Source of the DNA: Lysinibacillus fusiformis
Lineage (GTDB): Bacteria > Bacillota > Bacilli > Bacillales_A > Planococcaceae
Direction: 5' to 3'
Assembly (NCBI RefSeq): GCF_002845985.1
Contig: NZ_PDFK01000002.1
Coordinates: forward strand, 496,001 to 560,000
DNA: 64,000 bases
Each line of letters starts with the position of its first letter. Position 1 is the stretch's first letter. The notes below the pieces were generated by a model. It searched no databases, had not been told where the DNA came from, and saw only the letters and a list, made by a program, of their open reading frames with translations. Shown piece after piece: positions 1 through 9,208 of the stretch. The position numbers were made by a program, and so were the translations under genes.

Positions 1-826
1 TCAATTCCTTTGCTTGCTTTTGCAAAATCACAATACTTTTTTCTAATGCCTTATTGGCAAACATAGCCTCAGGTAATTGAATAATGGCTTGAATCCAAGC
101 ATGCTTTTGAATGTACTTGTGTAGTTGCTTAGATTGCTCGGAGTCAAAAAGATGTGATGGTGCAAGGAAAAATAAATAGCCGCCATCCTTTGTATAATTC
201 ATCGATTGCTCAATGAATAGATGATGAGCATAACTCATCCCCTCTGCTGCGCATAATTCATAATCGAGTGCTACTTCTTCATTAGGATAATAGCCTACAG
301 GTAAATCACAAACAACGGCATCCACTGGGTTTACCAATAAATCTTCTAAGGCATCTTGACGGTATAAGGAAATAGGCTGTTCTGTTAAATCAGCAGTAGC
401 AGCAGCAAGACGAATTAATAGCTCGTCAACCTCTACGCCTGTCGCTTCCACTTTTCCATCTAATAAATTCATGACTGTTAGTAGTAAATTCCCCGTACCT
501 ACGGCTGGGTCCATAATTGACATTTTTTCGTTTGCAAGGCGCTCTTCAAATATTTGCTCCACAAAATAGCCAACTAGTAACCCTAACGTATCAGGTGTCA
601 TTTGATGGTTTGGCTGCGACCCTTTGCGCATTCCTTTTAAAATAGCGATTTGAATAGCTTTGCGAATATCCTCTTTTGTTGCATCCTTTTGTGAAAAATT
701 CACTTCGCCATCAAGCCATGCCTCGAGACCATCTAGCAACCCTTCTAACAATGTTAAATCTTGTTCTTTTTCGATCTTTTCAGCATGCTCATTTAGCAGA
801 CCAAATAATTTCTCGATATTTTCCAT
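1..826 (-). CDS. ytxK: YtxK-like class I SAM-dependent methyltransferase, 3' end cut by the window edge
   Basis: 275 codons are visible; the gene starts at the ATG at 826 (ribosome site AAAGGAAG, 7 bases upstream) and runs off the left edge without a stop, so the C-terminus is missing. An N-terminal helical part is followed by SAM-binding motif I, DPAVGTGN (residues about 106-113), and a motif IV region reading DLPVGYYP (about 174-181). That departs from the NPPY of true adenine N6-methylases, so the substrate may not be DNA adenine. It lies directly downstream of tpx, the order found in Bacillus subtilis where ytxK precedes ackA. The family assignment is firm; the methylated substrate is unknown. 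Confidence 0.85.
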   Translation of the reverse strand, partial: MENIEKLFGLLNEHAEKIEKEQDLTLLEGLLDGLEAWLDGEVNFSQKDATKEDIRKAIQIAILKGMRKGSQPNHQMTPDTLGLLVGYFVEQIFEERLANEKMSIMDPAVGTGNLLLTVMNLLDGKVEATGVEVDELLIRLAAATADLTEQPISLYRQDALEDLLVNPVDAVVCDLPVGYYPNEEVALDYELCAAEGMSYAHHLFIEQSMNYTKDGGYLFFLAPSHLFDSEQSKQLHKYIQKHAWIQAIIQLPEAMFANKALEKSIVILQKQAKEL

Positions 827-845
827 ATTTAAACTTCCTTTCACG

Positions 846-880
846 CAGAAAAGAGCCGTGACAAACTCTCGTCACAGCCC
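846..880 (-). terminator. Terminator after tpx
   Basis: Reading the minus strand, GCTGTGAC (878-871) pairs with GTCACGGC (863-856), followed by a short T-rich tail. It sits between the tpx stop and the ytxK start. The T run is weak, so partial read-through is possible. Confidence 0.5.
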
Positions 881-916
881 CTTTGTCTAGTATTATCTTA
901 GCCTAAAAGCAGCTCA

Positions 917-1420
917 TTATGCTAGTGCTTTAACAGCTGCAATGGCCGCTTCATAGTTTGGATGATCTGTAGCTTCAGGTACATATTCAACATATGTTAC
1001 TTTATTATTTGCATCCACAACGAATACTGCACGTGTCAGAAGACGTAATTCTTGAATGTACACGCCATACGCTTCACCAAATGAAAGATCGCGGTGATCT
1101 GATACAGTTTGCACTGCATCAATACCTGCTGCACCACACCAACGCTTTTGAGCGAATGGAAGATCGACAGATACTGTATAAATAACTACATTGTCACCCA
1201 GGTTAGCTGCTTCTTCATTAAAACGGCGTGTTTGTGCATCACATACACCAGTATCTAATGATGGTACAACACTAAATAGACGAATTTTGCCTTCTGAATC
1301 ATTTAATGTTACAGGTGATAGGTCATTCGCTAATACCGTAAAATTTGGAGCTTGATCGCCCACCTTTACTTCATTTCCTACTAGTGTTACTGGACCATTT
1401 TTAAATGTTACTTGTGCCAT
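917..1420 (-). CDS. tpx: Thiol peroxidase Tpx (2-Cys peroxiredoxin)
   Basis: 167 residues, the normal length. Tpx reduces hydrogen peroxide and alkyl peroxides in the cytoplasm using thioredoxin. The peroxidatic cysteine lies in the signature [14 protein letters not shown] (C60), with the resolving cysteine in KRWCGAAG (C95); the same 35-residue spacing is seen in E. coli Tpx. A strong ribosome site (AAGGAGGCG) precedes the ATG. It stands alone between terminators at about 1524-1548 and 846-880, upstream of ytxK as in B. subtilis. Confidence 0.95.
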   Translation of the reverse strand: MAQVTFKNGPVTLVGNEVKVGDQAPNFTVLANDLSPVTLNDSEGKIRLFSVVPSLDTGVCDAQTRRFNEEAANLGDNVVIYTVSVDLPFAQKRWCGAAGIDAVQTVSDHRDLSFGEAYGVYIQELRLLTRAVFVVDANNKVTYVEYVPEATDHPNYEAAIAAVKALA

Positions 1421-1523
1421 ATAAACGCCTCCTTATTTCATATGTACATAATATTACTAAATGAAGGGAATTAATTGCAACTAAGATAGCTTACTTTAGA
1501 AGAACTAGCTTAGAAATAGGAAA

Positions 1524-1548
1524 GACTGTCTCGAATTAGGAGACAGCC
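1524..1548 (-). terminator. Terminator after yteJ
   Basis: An inverted repeat CTGTCTC/GAGACAG with a 7-base loop lies just past the yteJ stop. A T-containing tail follows on both strands, so it may work in both directions. Confidence 0.6.
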
Positions 1549-1554
1549 TTTTGT

Positions 1555-2181
1555 TTATTGTTCATTTTTTTCCTCTAGCTTGGCTAGTTCTATTTTTTCC
1601 TCTTGCACAGTCGTTTCTATCTGCTCTTGCTGTTTTGGCAAAGCGGCTGGTGCTGGATCCTTTTCAACAAAGACTTTTTCGTGCACCACTGCTGTATCTG
1701 CAAAATAATCATGTAACCCTTGATTTTCTGGTAAAATGACTACCAAAATATACAAAGGCATAAAAATATTATTGATAATGCGGCCAATCCAATCACGGAA
1801 TAACACATCTGACCAAGTAAGCTTATCATGCTTTAATGAAATAACACGTAAGCCAAAAACCATTTTTCCAAGTGTTTGCCCAAAGAACTTTGTCATCAGT
1901 ACAAAATAGCTATAATAGAGGATCGCTGTGATGATTGAAATCGGTGCATACCAAACAGATTCTGATAAGGACCAATCCATTAGATAAAAGATAGGATTGA
2001 TAAGTATTCCAACTACAGCAGAAATAATGAATCCATCTAATAAAAATGCCCAAAACCGAATCCAAAAACCAGCCGTTTTTAAAGCATAGTTTTTATGCTT
2101 TATTGACTCATCTGGAGCGTTCATAAGAAAGCCATTTTCCATAGAGGGTGAACCTTGCATAACAAATTCATTGTTTGTCAT
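1555..2181 (-). CDS. yteJ: RDD-family membrane protein YteJ
   Basis: 208 residues. An RDD domain with three to four hydrophobic segments (about residues 38-62, 78-98 and 135-150) carries the conserved motifs FWIRFWAFLLDG and FGQTLGKMVFGLRV. A charged, Glu/Gln/Lys-rich cytoplasmic tail of about 40 residues ends the protein. The gene lies 12 bases downstream of sppA, the same pair as yteI-yteJ in B. subtilis, so the two are very likely co-transcribed. In B. subtilis YteJ is reported to act with SppA in envelope protease control; nothing more specific can be read from the sequence. Confidence 0.85.
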   Translation of the reverse strand: MTNNEFVMQGSPSMENGFLMNAPDESIKHKNYALKTAGFWIRFWAFLLDGFIISAVVGILINPIFYLMDWSLSESVWYAPISIITAILYYSYFVLMTKFFGQTLGKMVFGLRVISLKHDKLTWSDVLFRDWIGRIINNIFMPLYILVVILPENQGLHDYFADTAVVHEKVFVEKDPAPAALPKQQEQIETTVQEEKIELAKLEEKNEQ

Positions 2182-2193
2182 TGTACTCCCTCC

Positions 2194-3207
2194 TTAGTAT
2201 TCCCCGTATAAATACATCATTTTCGGTGCACTGTAGTCGGTCATAATTTTCATTAGCATTTTTTCTTCTGCAGATGGACCAAACATGGAGCCAATTTTCA
2301 TCCCAACGTATGATTGCCAGCCTCCCATATCGTACGCATACTCAAATAAAGCAGCATCTTCCAGTCCATAATCTGCACGTAGAGCAGCGATGGCTGCTTC
2401 TTCATCACCAATTTCATCGATTAAACCTGCTTCAAGCGCTTTTGTGCCACCAAGAATACGACCATCTGCAACCTTCTTCACTTCTGCTTCAGACATATTA
2501 CGTCCCTGCTCTACAATGTCTACAAATTCTTCATACGTTTCATTAATCATATCCTGCATCATTGCACGTTCTTCTGGTGTCACTTCACGCATTGGGCTTA
2601 GCATATCCTTATGCTCCCCTGATTTAAACGTTTCAAATTTAACACCTACTTTTTCAGCCAATGCTTGGTAGTTAATGGATTGCATAATGACGCCAATTGA
2701 GCCTGTTATTGTATCACGATGGGCAAAGATTTTATCTGCAGGTGCTGAAATATAATAACCACCTGATGCTGCCATCGAATCCATCGATACATAAATTGGA
2801 ATTTGTCGTTCTTCTTTAATTTTTAGCAGCTTTTTATAGATTTCTGCAGATTCTTTCACACCACCACCTGGAGAATTGACGCTTAAAACAACGCCCTGTA
2901 TCGAATCATCATACAAAATATTATCCAATTGCTCTAAGAAAAATGTATGATCATAGGCAACTGGTTGCCATAATGTACTTGAGCCGATATCTTGAATCGC
3001 TCCATCTACCTTTAAATAAGCAATTCGCTTATCAAAATTGTCCCCTTCAATGACATTTTCATATACATCTAAATTATTCCCAGCCATCAAACTATCAAAA
3101 TTACCTAGGAAATCTGCTTTAAATAGGGCAAAAATGGTGTTAATTCCTAATGAAAATAGTAAAAGAACACCTGCGACTACTAAAGCAACCCACCTTTTTA
3201 CATTCAT
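2194..3207 (-). CDS. sppA: Signal peptide peptidase SppA
   Basis: 337 residues from the ATG at 3207, chosen because GAGGAGGCGG lies 6 bases upstream; a GTG seven codons earlier would bury that site. An N-terminal signal anchor (about residues 5-30) precedes an S49 serine peptidase domain on the outer face of the membrane. The catalytic Ser is in SMAASGGYY (Ser148) and the general-base Lys in GEHKDM (Lys200), matching B. subtilis Ser147/Lys199. The product degrades remnant signal peptides and membrane-associated fragments. It is the first gene of the sppA-yteJ pair. Confidence 0.92.
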   Translation of the reverse strand: MNVKRWVALVVAGVLLLFSLGINTIFALFKADFLGNFDSLMAGNNLDVYENVIEGDNFDKRIAYLKVDGAIQDIGSSTLWQPVAYDHTFFLEQLDNILYDDSIQGVVLSVNSPGGGVKESAEIYKKLLKIKEERQIPIYVSMDSMAASGGYYISAPADKIFAHRDTITGSIGVIMQSINYQALAEKVGVKFETFKSGEHKDMLSPMREVTPEERAMMQDMINETYEEFVDIVEQGRNMSEAEVKKVADGRILGGTKALEAGLIDEIGDEEAAIAALRADYGLEDAALFEYAYDMGGWQSYVGMKIGSMFGPSAEEKMLMKIMTDYSAPKMMYLYGEY

Positions 3208-3324
3208 GTCTTTCCGCCTCCTCAACACGTAATACGAATGACTTGCTTATTTGTTTCATTTTTTTGCAATAATATGCAAAAAGCTTGTTGCTATTTATTT
3301 CCTCATATTACCTTACCTAAAAAA

Positions 3325-3368
3325 ATAAAAAAAATCAAAGTCCATACCTTTGCATGAACTTTGATTTT
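3325..3368 (-). terminator. Terminator after ytcI
   Basis: A stem AAAATCAAAGT.../...ACTTTGATTTT with a run of eight T on the minus strand lies immediately past the acyl-CoA synthetase stop. It is a clear intrinsic terminator. Confidence 0.85.
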
Positions 3369-3373
3369 CGACA

Positions 3374-4975
3374 TTATTTCCTAGGAAATGATGATGAATG
3401 GCATTGCTTTGTTTCTTGCTGTCGTAATTCAACTCGTCGAATTTTTCCAGAGGATGTTTTGGGTAGCTCTTCGACAAATTCAATAGCACGTGGATATTTA
3501 TATGGGGCAGTCAATGATTTCACATGACTTTGAAGTGTTTGAATAAGTGTTTCATCACCAATTTCACCATTACGAAGAACAATAAATGCCTTTACAATAT
3601 TTCCTCGAACTTTATCTGGACTGGCAATGACAGCAGCTTCTTTCACAGTTGGATGCTTCATCAAAGCATCCTCTACTTCAAAGGGACCAATTGTATAACC
3701 AGAGGAGATAATGACATCATCTCCTCGACCCTCAAACCAAAAGTAGCCATCTTCATCTTTGTAGGCACGATCTCCTGTTATATACCAATCACCACGGAAT
3801 TGTAAATTTGTACGTTCAGGATCATTTAAATATTTTTTAAAGAGAGCTGGTGTTTCACGATGAACAGCAATATCACCCACCTCTCCCACTGCAACGGGAT
3901 TGCCGAAATCGTTAATAATATTAACGGTGTTGCCAGGAGTAGGTTTTCCCATTGAGCCAACTCGCGCCTCCATCCCTACCATTGTACCAACAAGTAATGT
4001 ATTTTCCGTTTGACCATAGCCATCTCGCACTTGTAAATGGAATGTTTCTGAAAATACGTTGATAACCTCACTATTTAATGGTTCACCTGCTGATACAGCT
4101 TGGCGAATTGCATGTAAATCATATGCGTGTAAATTTTCAAGTGATGCCATAAAACGATATTCAGTTGGTGTACAGCATAATACATTGATTTTGAATTTTT
4201 CAAGCAGTGCCAAATAGGAAGCCGCATCAAATTTACCTTTGTAAACAAATGCAGTAGCACCACTGCCTAATGTAGCGAGAAAGGGACTCCATATCCATTT
4301 TTGCCATCCAGGTGCTGCTGTTGCCCAAACAATATCATTTTCTTGTACACCTAACCAATGTGGTGCTGTTGTTCGTAAATGAGCATAGCCCCAGCTGTGT
4401 GTATGTACCGCTGCCTTCGGGTTACCTGTTGTGCCGCTTGTATAGGCTAAAAATGCATTATCAGTACTTTTTGTCGGAGTCGGATTTATGTAAGTTGTAG
4501 GTTGATGGTGCATTTTTTCTAGTAAAGGCTGCCAAGGCTCATGTGCTTGTCCTATAACAAATTGCTGTATACCCTGTAAATTTCCAACTTCATCAAATTG
4601 TTCAATATAGGGCTCATAGGCAACAACCCCTTTAGCATTGGCGTGATGAATGCGATACTCAATATCTTTTGTTCTTAACATTTCTGAGCTTGGAATGATG
4701 GTTAAACCTGCTTTTAATGCTGCAATATAAACAATATATGCTTCCACTGAGCGTGGTACCATCACTAAAATCACATCACCCTTCGTTAAACCTTGTAAGG
4801 TGAAAACATGTGCTGCTTGATTCGCTTTTTCCATCAAATGTGCATATGTAATAAATTGTACAGCTTGATTTTCTTCATAAATAATTAAAGCATTTTTCGT
4901 TGCATCCTGAGCATATTTTTCAATTTCCTCTGTTATGTTATACCATTCTGGTGCAACTAAATCTTGTCTTTTCAT
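3374..4975 (-). CDS. ytcI: Acetyl/acyl-CoA synthetase family protein, YtcI-like
   Basis: 533 residues. An adenylate-forming ligase that would activate a short carboxylic acid with ATP and load it on CoA. The AMP-binding loop YTSGTTGNPK is at about 178-187, YGQTEN at 320-325, YITGD at 398-402, a GRGDD hinge near 416-420 and the catalytic lysine in SSGKIRR (K511). The same gene precedes sspA and thiI in B. subtilis; here the thi operon has been inserted between. A second, longer relative (acsA) lies at 32313-34040. The substrate cannot be read off; acetate, propionate or a medium-chain acid are all possible. Confidence 0.85.
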   Translation of the reverse strand: MKRQDLVAPEWYNITEEIEKYAQDATKNALIIYEENQAVQFITYAHLMEKANQAAHVFTLQGLTKGDVILVMVPRSVEAYIVYIAALKAGLTIIPSSEMLRTKDIEYRIHHANAKGVVAYEPYIEQFDEVGNLQGIQQFVIGQAHEPWQPLLEKMHHQPTTYINPTPTKSTDNAFLAYTSGTTGNPKAAVHTHSWGYAHLRTTAPHWLGVQENDIVWATAAPGWQKWIWSPFLATLGSGATAFVYKGKFDAASYLALLEKFKINVLCCTPTEYRFMASLENLHAYDLHAIRQAVSAGEPLNSEVINVFSETFHLQVRDGYGQTENTLLVGTMVGMEARVGSMGKPTPGNTVNIINDFGNPVAVGEVGDIAVHRETPALFKKYLNDPERTNLQFRGDWYITGDRAYKDEDGYFWFEGRGDDVIISSGYTIGPFEVEDALMKHPTVKEAAVIASPDKVRGNIVKAFIVLRNGEIGDETLIQTLQSHVKSLTAPYKYPRAIEFVEELPKTSSGKIRRVELRQQETKQCHSSSFPRK

Positions 4976-5122
4976 GGCAAATGCCCCCTTTTGCTATGAC
5001 ACATTATAAAACTCCTTTTTCAGTATTTTCAATGGTTTACGCTTAATTTAGGTAAAGTCATGACAACTATCATACCTAGCTATATGGCATCAGTCACGTT
5101 TTGTCGATAGGAAAACTAGCTA

Positions 5123-5151
5123 TTGAATACAAATGAAAAGTATGGTACATT
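5123..5151 (+). promoter_or_regulatory. Sigma-A promoter of the thi operon
   Basis: TTGAAT (5123-5128) and TACATT (5146-5151) are separated by exactly 17 bases. Transcription would start near 5158, just before the TPP riboswitch. Confidence 0.6.
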
Positions 5152-5171
5152 TTGGTCAACTAAAAGCAAAA

Positions 5172-5250
5172 TTGCAGGGGGACTCGAAAGAGTTGAGAAG
5201 GTAAAACCTGACCCTTTGAACCTGTTAGTTAATACTGACGTAGGGAGCAA
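5172..5250 (+). promoter_or_regulatory. TPP (thi-box) riboswitch
   Basis: Contains the conserved TPP aptamer strings TGAGA, ACCC, GAACCTG and GACGTAGGGA in order and with normal spacing. The P1 helix can close with TTGC (5172-5175) and GCAA (5247-5250). A strong terminator follows before thiM, so binding of thiamine pyrophosphate should switch transcription of thiMDE off. Confidence 0.95.
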
Positions 5251-5276
5251 CAAACATCGATTTTTTCAGATGAAAG

Positions 5277-5316
5277 GCTCTTTTTCGTGTATTTTTACAT
5301 AAAAAGAGCTTTTTTT
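5277..5316 (+). terminator. Riboswitch-controlled terminator ahead of thiM
   Basis: GCTCTTTTT (5277-5285) pairs with AAAAAGAGC (5301-5309), followed by seven T. It is the expression platform of the TPP riboswitch and ends about 40 bases before the thiM start. Confidence 0.85.
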
Positions 5317-5355
5317 GCATGCTTACGTCCATCCACAAAGGAGGACAAAAACAAA

Positions 5356-6123
5356 ATGATATTTCAAACAATTCGTCAACAGCAACCACTTATTCATTGC
5401 ATCACAAACTATGTGGTGGCAAATTTCCAAGCAAATGGTTTATTAGCATTAGGTGCTTCGCCCGTTATGGCTGACGATAGCCAAGAGGTTGAGGAAATGG
5501 TAGCAATGGCACAAGCATTATTAATTAATATTGGGACACTCAATACTCGCACCAAAAACGCCATGCTGTTAGCAGGAAAAAAAGCTAATGCACTTGGCAT
5601 TCCAGTTATATTAGATCCAGTTGGGGCAGGGGCTACAACTTATCGCAAGGAAACCGTTCAATACTTACTTGAAAACATAGAATTTGCCGTAATTCGCTGT
5701 AATATCGGTGAGCTTGCGGCTATAGCCAATGTAGATTGGCAACAGAAAGGTGTAGATAGTGGTCATGGCTCCATGTCACTGGAGACGGAAGCATTACTAG
5801 TGGCACAACGATATAATTGTATCGTTATTGTAACAGGTGAACGTGATCTTATAACAAATGGCGAGCATAGCCAGTGGATAGCTGGTGGCCACCCACAAAT
5901 GACAGAGGTCACTGGTACTGGCTGTTTACTTAGTGCGCTTTGTGGTGCTGCCTATGTCGCAGGTAACAAGCCATACAACCAATTAACAGAAACACTCACT
6001 TACTATAAAAAGGCAGCGGTACTAGCTTCTGCATTCACTGCAGATATCGGTGATTTTCAAATAGCTTTGCTTAATGCTATACATCGTTTATCAAAGGATG
6101 GTGAAGCATCATGCATATTGTAA
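5356..6123 (+). CDS. thiM: Hydroxyethylthiazole kinase ThiM
   Basis: 255 residues from the ATG at 5356, preceded by AAAGGAGG. An upstream in-frame start at 5287 would fall inside the riboswitch terminator and is rejected. ThiM phosphorylates 4-methyl-5-(2-hydroxyethyl)thiazole with ATP for thiamine salvage. Visible ribokinase-fold motifs are HCITNYV near the N-terminus, DPVGAGA (about 88-94) and the anion hole/catalytic EVTGTGC with C190. First gene of thiM-thiD-thiE and overlaps thiD by 13 bases, indicating translational coupling. Confidence 0.95.
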   Translation: MIFQTIRQQQPLIHCITNYVVANFQANGLLALGASPVMADDSQEVEEMVAMAQALLINIGTLNTRTKNAMLLAGKKANALGIPVILDPVGAGATTYRKETVQYLLENIEFAVIRCNIGELAAIANVDWQQKGVDSGHGSMSLETEALLVAQRYNCIVIVTGERDLITNGEHSQWIAGGHPQMTEVTGTGCLLSALCGAAYVAGNKPYNQLTETLTYYKKAAVLASAFTADIGDFQIALLNAIHRLSKDGEASCIL

Positions 6124-6935
6124 CGACGATTGCTGGATCAGATAGTGGTGGCGGTGCTGGTATACAGGCTGATTTAAAAACATTTCAGGAATTAGAGGTG
6201 TTCGGCACTTCCGTTATTACAGCTTTAACTGCACAAAATACAACAGGCGTGACAGGTGTTTTCCCCATTGACATTTCGTTTGTGGAAAAACAATTTCAAG
6301 CGTTAGTCGAAGATTTTCCGATTGCTGCAATGAAAACAGGCATGCTTTATTCCTCTGGTATTATCCAAGCCATCGCACGCATGATCGGTGAATTAAATAT
6401 ACCACTAATTGTGGATCCCGTAATGATTGCAAAAGGTGGAGAAAGCTTATTACAGCAAGAAGCTATTGAGGCGTTACGCTCATCTTTACTACCACTAGCT
6501 ACGATTGTTACGCCAAATATACCCGAAGCAGAGGCTCTCACGGGGAGAACCATTCGCCATTTTGAGGATATGAAACAAGTGGCTCAAAGCTTTTTACAGC
6601 TAGGTGTACAATGCGTCATTCTAAAGGGTGGGCATTTAGCAGAACCACTTTATGCCATTGATTATGTATTTTTCAAAAATGGACAATCTTTTTCGATGCA
6701 GTCTCCACGAATCCAAACAAAAAATACACATGGTACTGGCTGTACATTTTCAGCAGCACTCACTGCTTTTCTTGGACGGGGTTTAGCGATGAAAGAGGCT
6801 ATTATCGAAGCTAAAAAATTTATTCAATTAGCGATTATGCATGATTTATCCATAGGCAACGGGCATGGACCTACAAATCATTTCGCTTATCAACAGCATA
6901 AGGAAACCTGTGAGGTAATCATTCATGAAACGTGA
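6111..6935 (+). CDS. thiD: HMP / HMP-phosphate kinase ThiD
   Basis: 274 residues. Phosphorylates hydroxymethylpyrimidine and its monophosphate to HMP-PP in thiamine synthesis. Motifs: [15 protein letters not shown] (N-terminal glycine-rich substrate loop), [21 protein letters not shown], and the anion-hole [13 protein letters not shown] near residue 206. The gene overlaps thiM upstream (13 bases) and thiE downstream (11 bases). Several firmicutes also carry a second pyridoxal-kinase-type ThiD, but the company of thiM and thiE makes the thiamine role secure. Confidence 0.95.
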   Translation: MHIVTTIAGSDSGGGAGIQADLKTFQELEVFGTSVITALTAQNTTGVTGVFPIDISFVEKQFQALVEDFPIAAMKTGMLYSSGIIQAIARMIGELNIPLIVDPVMIAKGGESLLQQEAIEALRSSLLPLATIVTPNIPEAEALTGRTIRHFEDMKQVAQSFLQLGVQCVILKGGHLAEPLYAIDYVFFKNGQSFSMQSPRIQTKNTHGTGCTFSAALTAFLGRGLAMKEAIIEAKKFIQLAIMHDLSIGNGHGPTNHFAYQQHKETCEVIIHET

Positions 6936-7566
6936 GGATTTACAGCTTTATTTTATTATGGGAACAGGCAATGTTTTTCAACAAAATCCCATCCATCTCC
7001 TCGAAAAGGCATTGCAAGCTGGCATTACGATGTTTCAATTTCGCGAGAAAGGATCTCTTGCCTTAACTGGATTAGCCTATGAACAATTTGCACGCCAATG
7101 TCAAAAACTTTGTCAGCAGTATAATGTACCGTTTGTCGTTAACGATGATGTAGAGCTTGCTTTGCGACTTGGTGCTGATGGCGTTCATATTGGACAAGAT
7201 GACTTAGATGTTGAAATGGCACGTAAAAAAATCGGGAACATGATACTTGGTGTTTCTGTACATTCACAGGAGGAATTACAAACAGCTATAGACCATCATG
7301 CTGATTATGTAGGAATTGGTCCAATCTTTGCAACAACATCTAAAAGTGATGCACAACCACCATGTGGTACAAATTTTTTACAGCAAGCTTGTCATCTTTA
7401 TCCTGAATTACCGATTGTAGCGATTGGTGGGATTACTTGTACAAATGCACATTCTGTTTTTCAAGCAGGTGCTGATGGTGTTGCCGTTATTTCTGCTATC
7501 TGTGAAAGTCAAGATATTGCACACACCGTATCTACATTTACGTCATTATCTCGCATAAAAAAATGA
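6925..7566 (+). CDS. thiE: Thiamine-phosphate synthase ThiE
   Basis: 213 residues. Couples HMP-PP with thiazole phosphate to give thiamine phosphate. TIM-barrel motifs: FQFREKG, VNDDVELALRLGADGVHIGQDD (pyrophosphate/Mg site), GVSVHS, YVGIGPIFATTSKSDA and AIGGI near the C-terminus. It is the last gene of the riboswitch-controlled operon, which holds salvage plus coupling enzymes but no thiC/thiG synthesis genes. It ends at a strong terminator at 7581. Confidence 0.95.
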   Translation: MKREDLQLYFIMGTGNVFQQNPIHLLEKALQAGITMFQFREKGSLALTGLAYEQFARQCQKLCQQYNVPFVVNDDVELALRLGADGVHIGQDDLDVEMARKKIGNMILGVSVHSQEELQTAIDHHADYVGIGPIFATTSKSDAQPPCGTNFLQQACHLYPELPIVAIGGITCTNAHSVFQAGADGVAVISAICESQDIAHTVSTFTSLSRIKK

Positions 7567-7580
7567 TCTATAAACAAACT

Positions 7581-7616
7581 AAAACCAGTGCCTTTTACGG
7601 TCACTGGTTTTAAGTT
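7581..7616 (+). terminator. Terminator after thiE
   Basis: AAAACCAGTG (7581-7590) pairs perfectly with CACTGGTTTT (7602-7611), followed by a T-containing tail. Symmetry suggests it may also stop sspA transcription from the opposite side. Confidence 0.8.
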
Positions 7617-7636
7617 TATAAATGCTTAGTCAGCAT

Positions 7637-7852
7637 TTATTGGTTGTTTGGCATACCTTTTAATTGAGATTCTGCCATTTGTACAAGACGTTTAGTGATT
7701 TCACCACCAACGGAACCGTTAGCACGAGCTGAAGCTTCAGCTCCTAATTGAACACCAAATTCTTGTGCAATTTCGTATTTCATTTGATCTAGTGCTTGTT
7801 GTACACCAGGTACTGCAAGCTTGTTTGAACTGCTGTTGTTGTTTGAAGTCAT
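7637..7852 (-). CDS. sspA: Alpha/beta-type small acid-soluble spore protein
   Basis: 71 residues from the ATG at 7852, 6 bases after an almost ideal ribosome site (AAGGAGGTGA); longer in-frame starts ignore that site. The family signatures are [11 protein letters not shown], where the germination protease GPR cleaves, and [12 protein letters not shown], which contacts DNA. Such proteins coat and protect spore DNA and are later an amino acid source. It is monocistronic, facing thiE. It is direct evidence that the host makes endospores. The name follows its B. subtilis position between ytcI and thiI; other alpha/beta paralogues are near-identical. Confidence 0.92.
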   Translation of the reverse strand: MTSNNNSSSNKLAVPGVQQALDQMKYEIAQEFGVQLGAEASARANGSVGGEITKRLVQMAESQLKGMPNNQ

Positions 7853-7874
7853 GTGTCTCACCTCCTTGTGAATA

Positions 7875-7904
7875 TAGAATGTGCGATATTCGATTTTTAA
7901 TACG
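7875..7904 (-). promoter_or_regulatory. Possible forespore (sigma-G) promoter of sspA
   Basis: On the minus strand a -10 like CATTCTA (7881-7875) lies 17 bases from a GTATTA (7904-7899), weakly resembling sigma-G elements. The predicted start is only a few bases ahead of the ribosome site. This is suggested mainly by the gene's known forespore expression in relatives. Confidence 0.3.
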
Positions 7905-7950
7905 AAAATTTTAAAGGTAAATTGTACCTCTAATGGCATCTAGCCATTAA

Positions 7951-7990
7951 TATAAAAAAGCCGTCTCAAAATGGACTTTGAGACGGCTTT
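7951..7990 (-). terminator. Terminator after thiI
   Basis: A perfect 14-bp stem AAAGCCGTCTCAAA/TTTGAGACGGCTTT with a 6-base loop follows the thiI stop by six bases, with a T-rich tail on the minus strand. Confidence 0.9.
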
Positions 7991-7996
7991 GAAACC

Positions 7997-9208
7997 TTAT
8001 AATAGTTCTGCAAACTTATCTTGTTGTTGCTCTTCTTTCTTAGGGAAAATATAGACCTCTCGATTTTTTACTGCTCGCTCGATTAGCTCATCAAAATCAG
8101 AGAAGCTTTCATAATGCTCGACCTTTTCAAGCTTCGGCTTTGTTTTTGGACTTGTAGGTGTAAAAATCGTACAGCAATCTTCAAATGGCTGAATAGATGT
8201 TTCGTATGTGCCGATGTTTTCTGCAATATCAATGATTTCAAGTTTATCTGATGAAATTAACGGACGCAAAATAGGTGTATTCGTTACAGCATTAATCGCT
8301 GTTAAACTTTCAAGCGTTTGACTCGCTACCTGCCCAAGACTTTCACCTGTTACAATGGCAAGTGCCCCAATTTCCTCACGCACCTGATCAGCTACTTTCA
8401 ACATCATACGGCGTGTTGTTGTCATCGATACATTAGAAGGTACTTTCTCTTTAATAAGAACTTGTATTTCAGTAAATGGAATGACATGTAAACGAATACT
8501 AGCACCAAATTTCGTTAGTTCATTGGCAAGTACCTTTACTTTTTCTAATGAATTTTCGCTTGTATATGGTGGACTAAAGAAGTGAATCGCTTCTAATCGC
8601 ACGCCTCGCTTCATCATTAAATAACCTGCAACAGGGCTATCAATACCACCAGACAACATTAATAAAGATTTTCCATTAGACCCTACAGGCATTCCACCTG
8701 CGCCAGGAATAACTTGTGCCATCATATATGTTGCATCATGACGAACTTCTACACGTAGTTCAATATCAGGCTGCTTCACTTTGACTGATAAATTTTGAAA
8801 TTGCGGTAAAACATAGCCACCAATCTCACGTTGGGTGGCATGAGATTCTAAAGGAAATGTTTTATCGGTACGTTTCACTTCTACTTTAAATGTATGCTGC
8901 TCATCTTTAAATGTCTCCATTATAGTGATGGCAAGTTTCTTCATACTTTCTATATCTTTTTCACATGCAGCCACAGGGCTAAAAGATTGAATACCAAAAA
9001 TTTTAGGTAAGCCTGTTACGAGCGCCTGCATTTGTGTTTCGTTTTCTATAGCAATAAACATACGATCACGCTCTGTACGAATATGCAGTTGTCCTAGATC
9101 GGCAAAAGCATGACGAATATTTTCACGTAAGCGACGGATAAAATCCATTTTGTTGCGACCTTTTGTAGAAAGCTCACCATATCGAATTAAAATTTCTTTC
9201 CAAATCAT
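7997..9208 (-). CDS. thiI: tRNA sulfurtransferase ThiI
   Basis: 403 residues. Adenylates uridine 8 of tRNA and transfers sulfur to make 4-thiouridine; in some bacteria it also serves thiazole synthesis. It has an N-terminal ferredoxin-like plus THUMP region (to about residue 165) and a PP-loop ATPase with LSGGIDSPVA (185-194). The C-terminus carries DCCTIFTP but no rhodanese domain, as is usual in Bacillus, so sulfur must come straight from the partner desulfurase. Its start overlaps the iscS stop (TAATG), which fits that partnership. Confidence 0.93.
   Translation of the reverse strand: MIWKEILIRYGELSTKGRNKMDFIRRLRENIRHAFADLGQLHIRTERDRMFIAIENETQMQALVTGLPKIFGIQSFSPVAACEKDIESMKKLAITIMETFKDEQHTFKVEVKRTDKTFPLESHATQREIGGYVLPQFQNLSVKVKQPDIELRVEVRHDATYMMAQVIPGAGGMPVGSNGKSLLMLSGGIDSPVAGYLMMKRGVRLEAIHFFSPPYTSENSLEKVKVLANELTKFGASIRLHVIPFTEIQVLIKEKVPSNVSMTTTRRMMLKVADQVREEIGALAIVTGESLGQVASQTLESLTAINAVTNTPILRPLISSDKLEIIDIAENIGTYETSIQPFEDCCTIFTPTSPKTKPKLEKVEHYESFSDFDELIERAVKNREVYIFPKKEEQQQDKFAELL

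Noticed and set aside
660..890. Short plus-strand frames inside ytxK
   Set aside because: Antisense to a well-supported methyltransferase gene, Ser-rich composition, no ribosome site.
5287..5355. Upstream in-frame extension of thiM
   Set aside because: It lies in the riboswitch terminator and has no ribosome site; the ATG at 5356 has AAAGGAGG.
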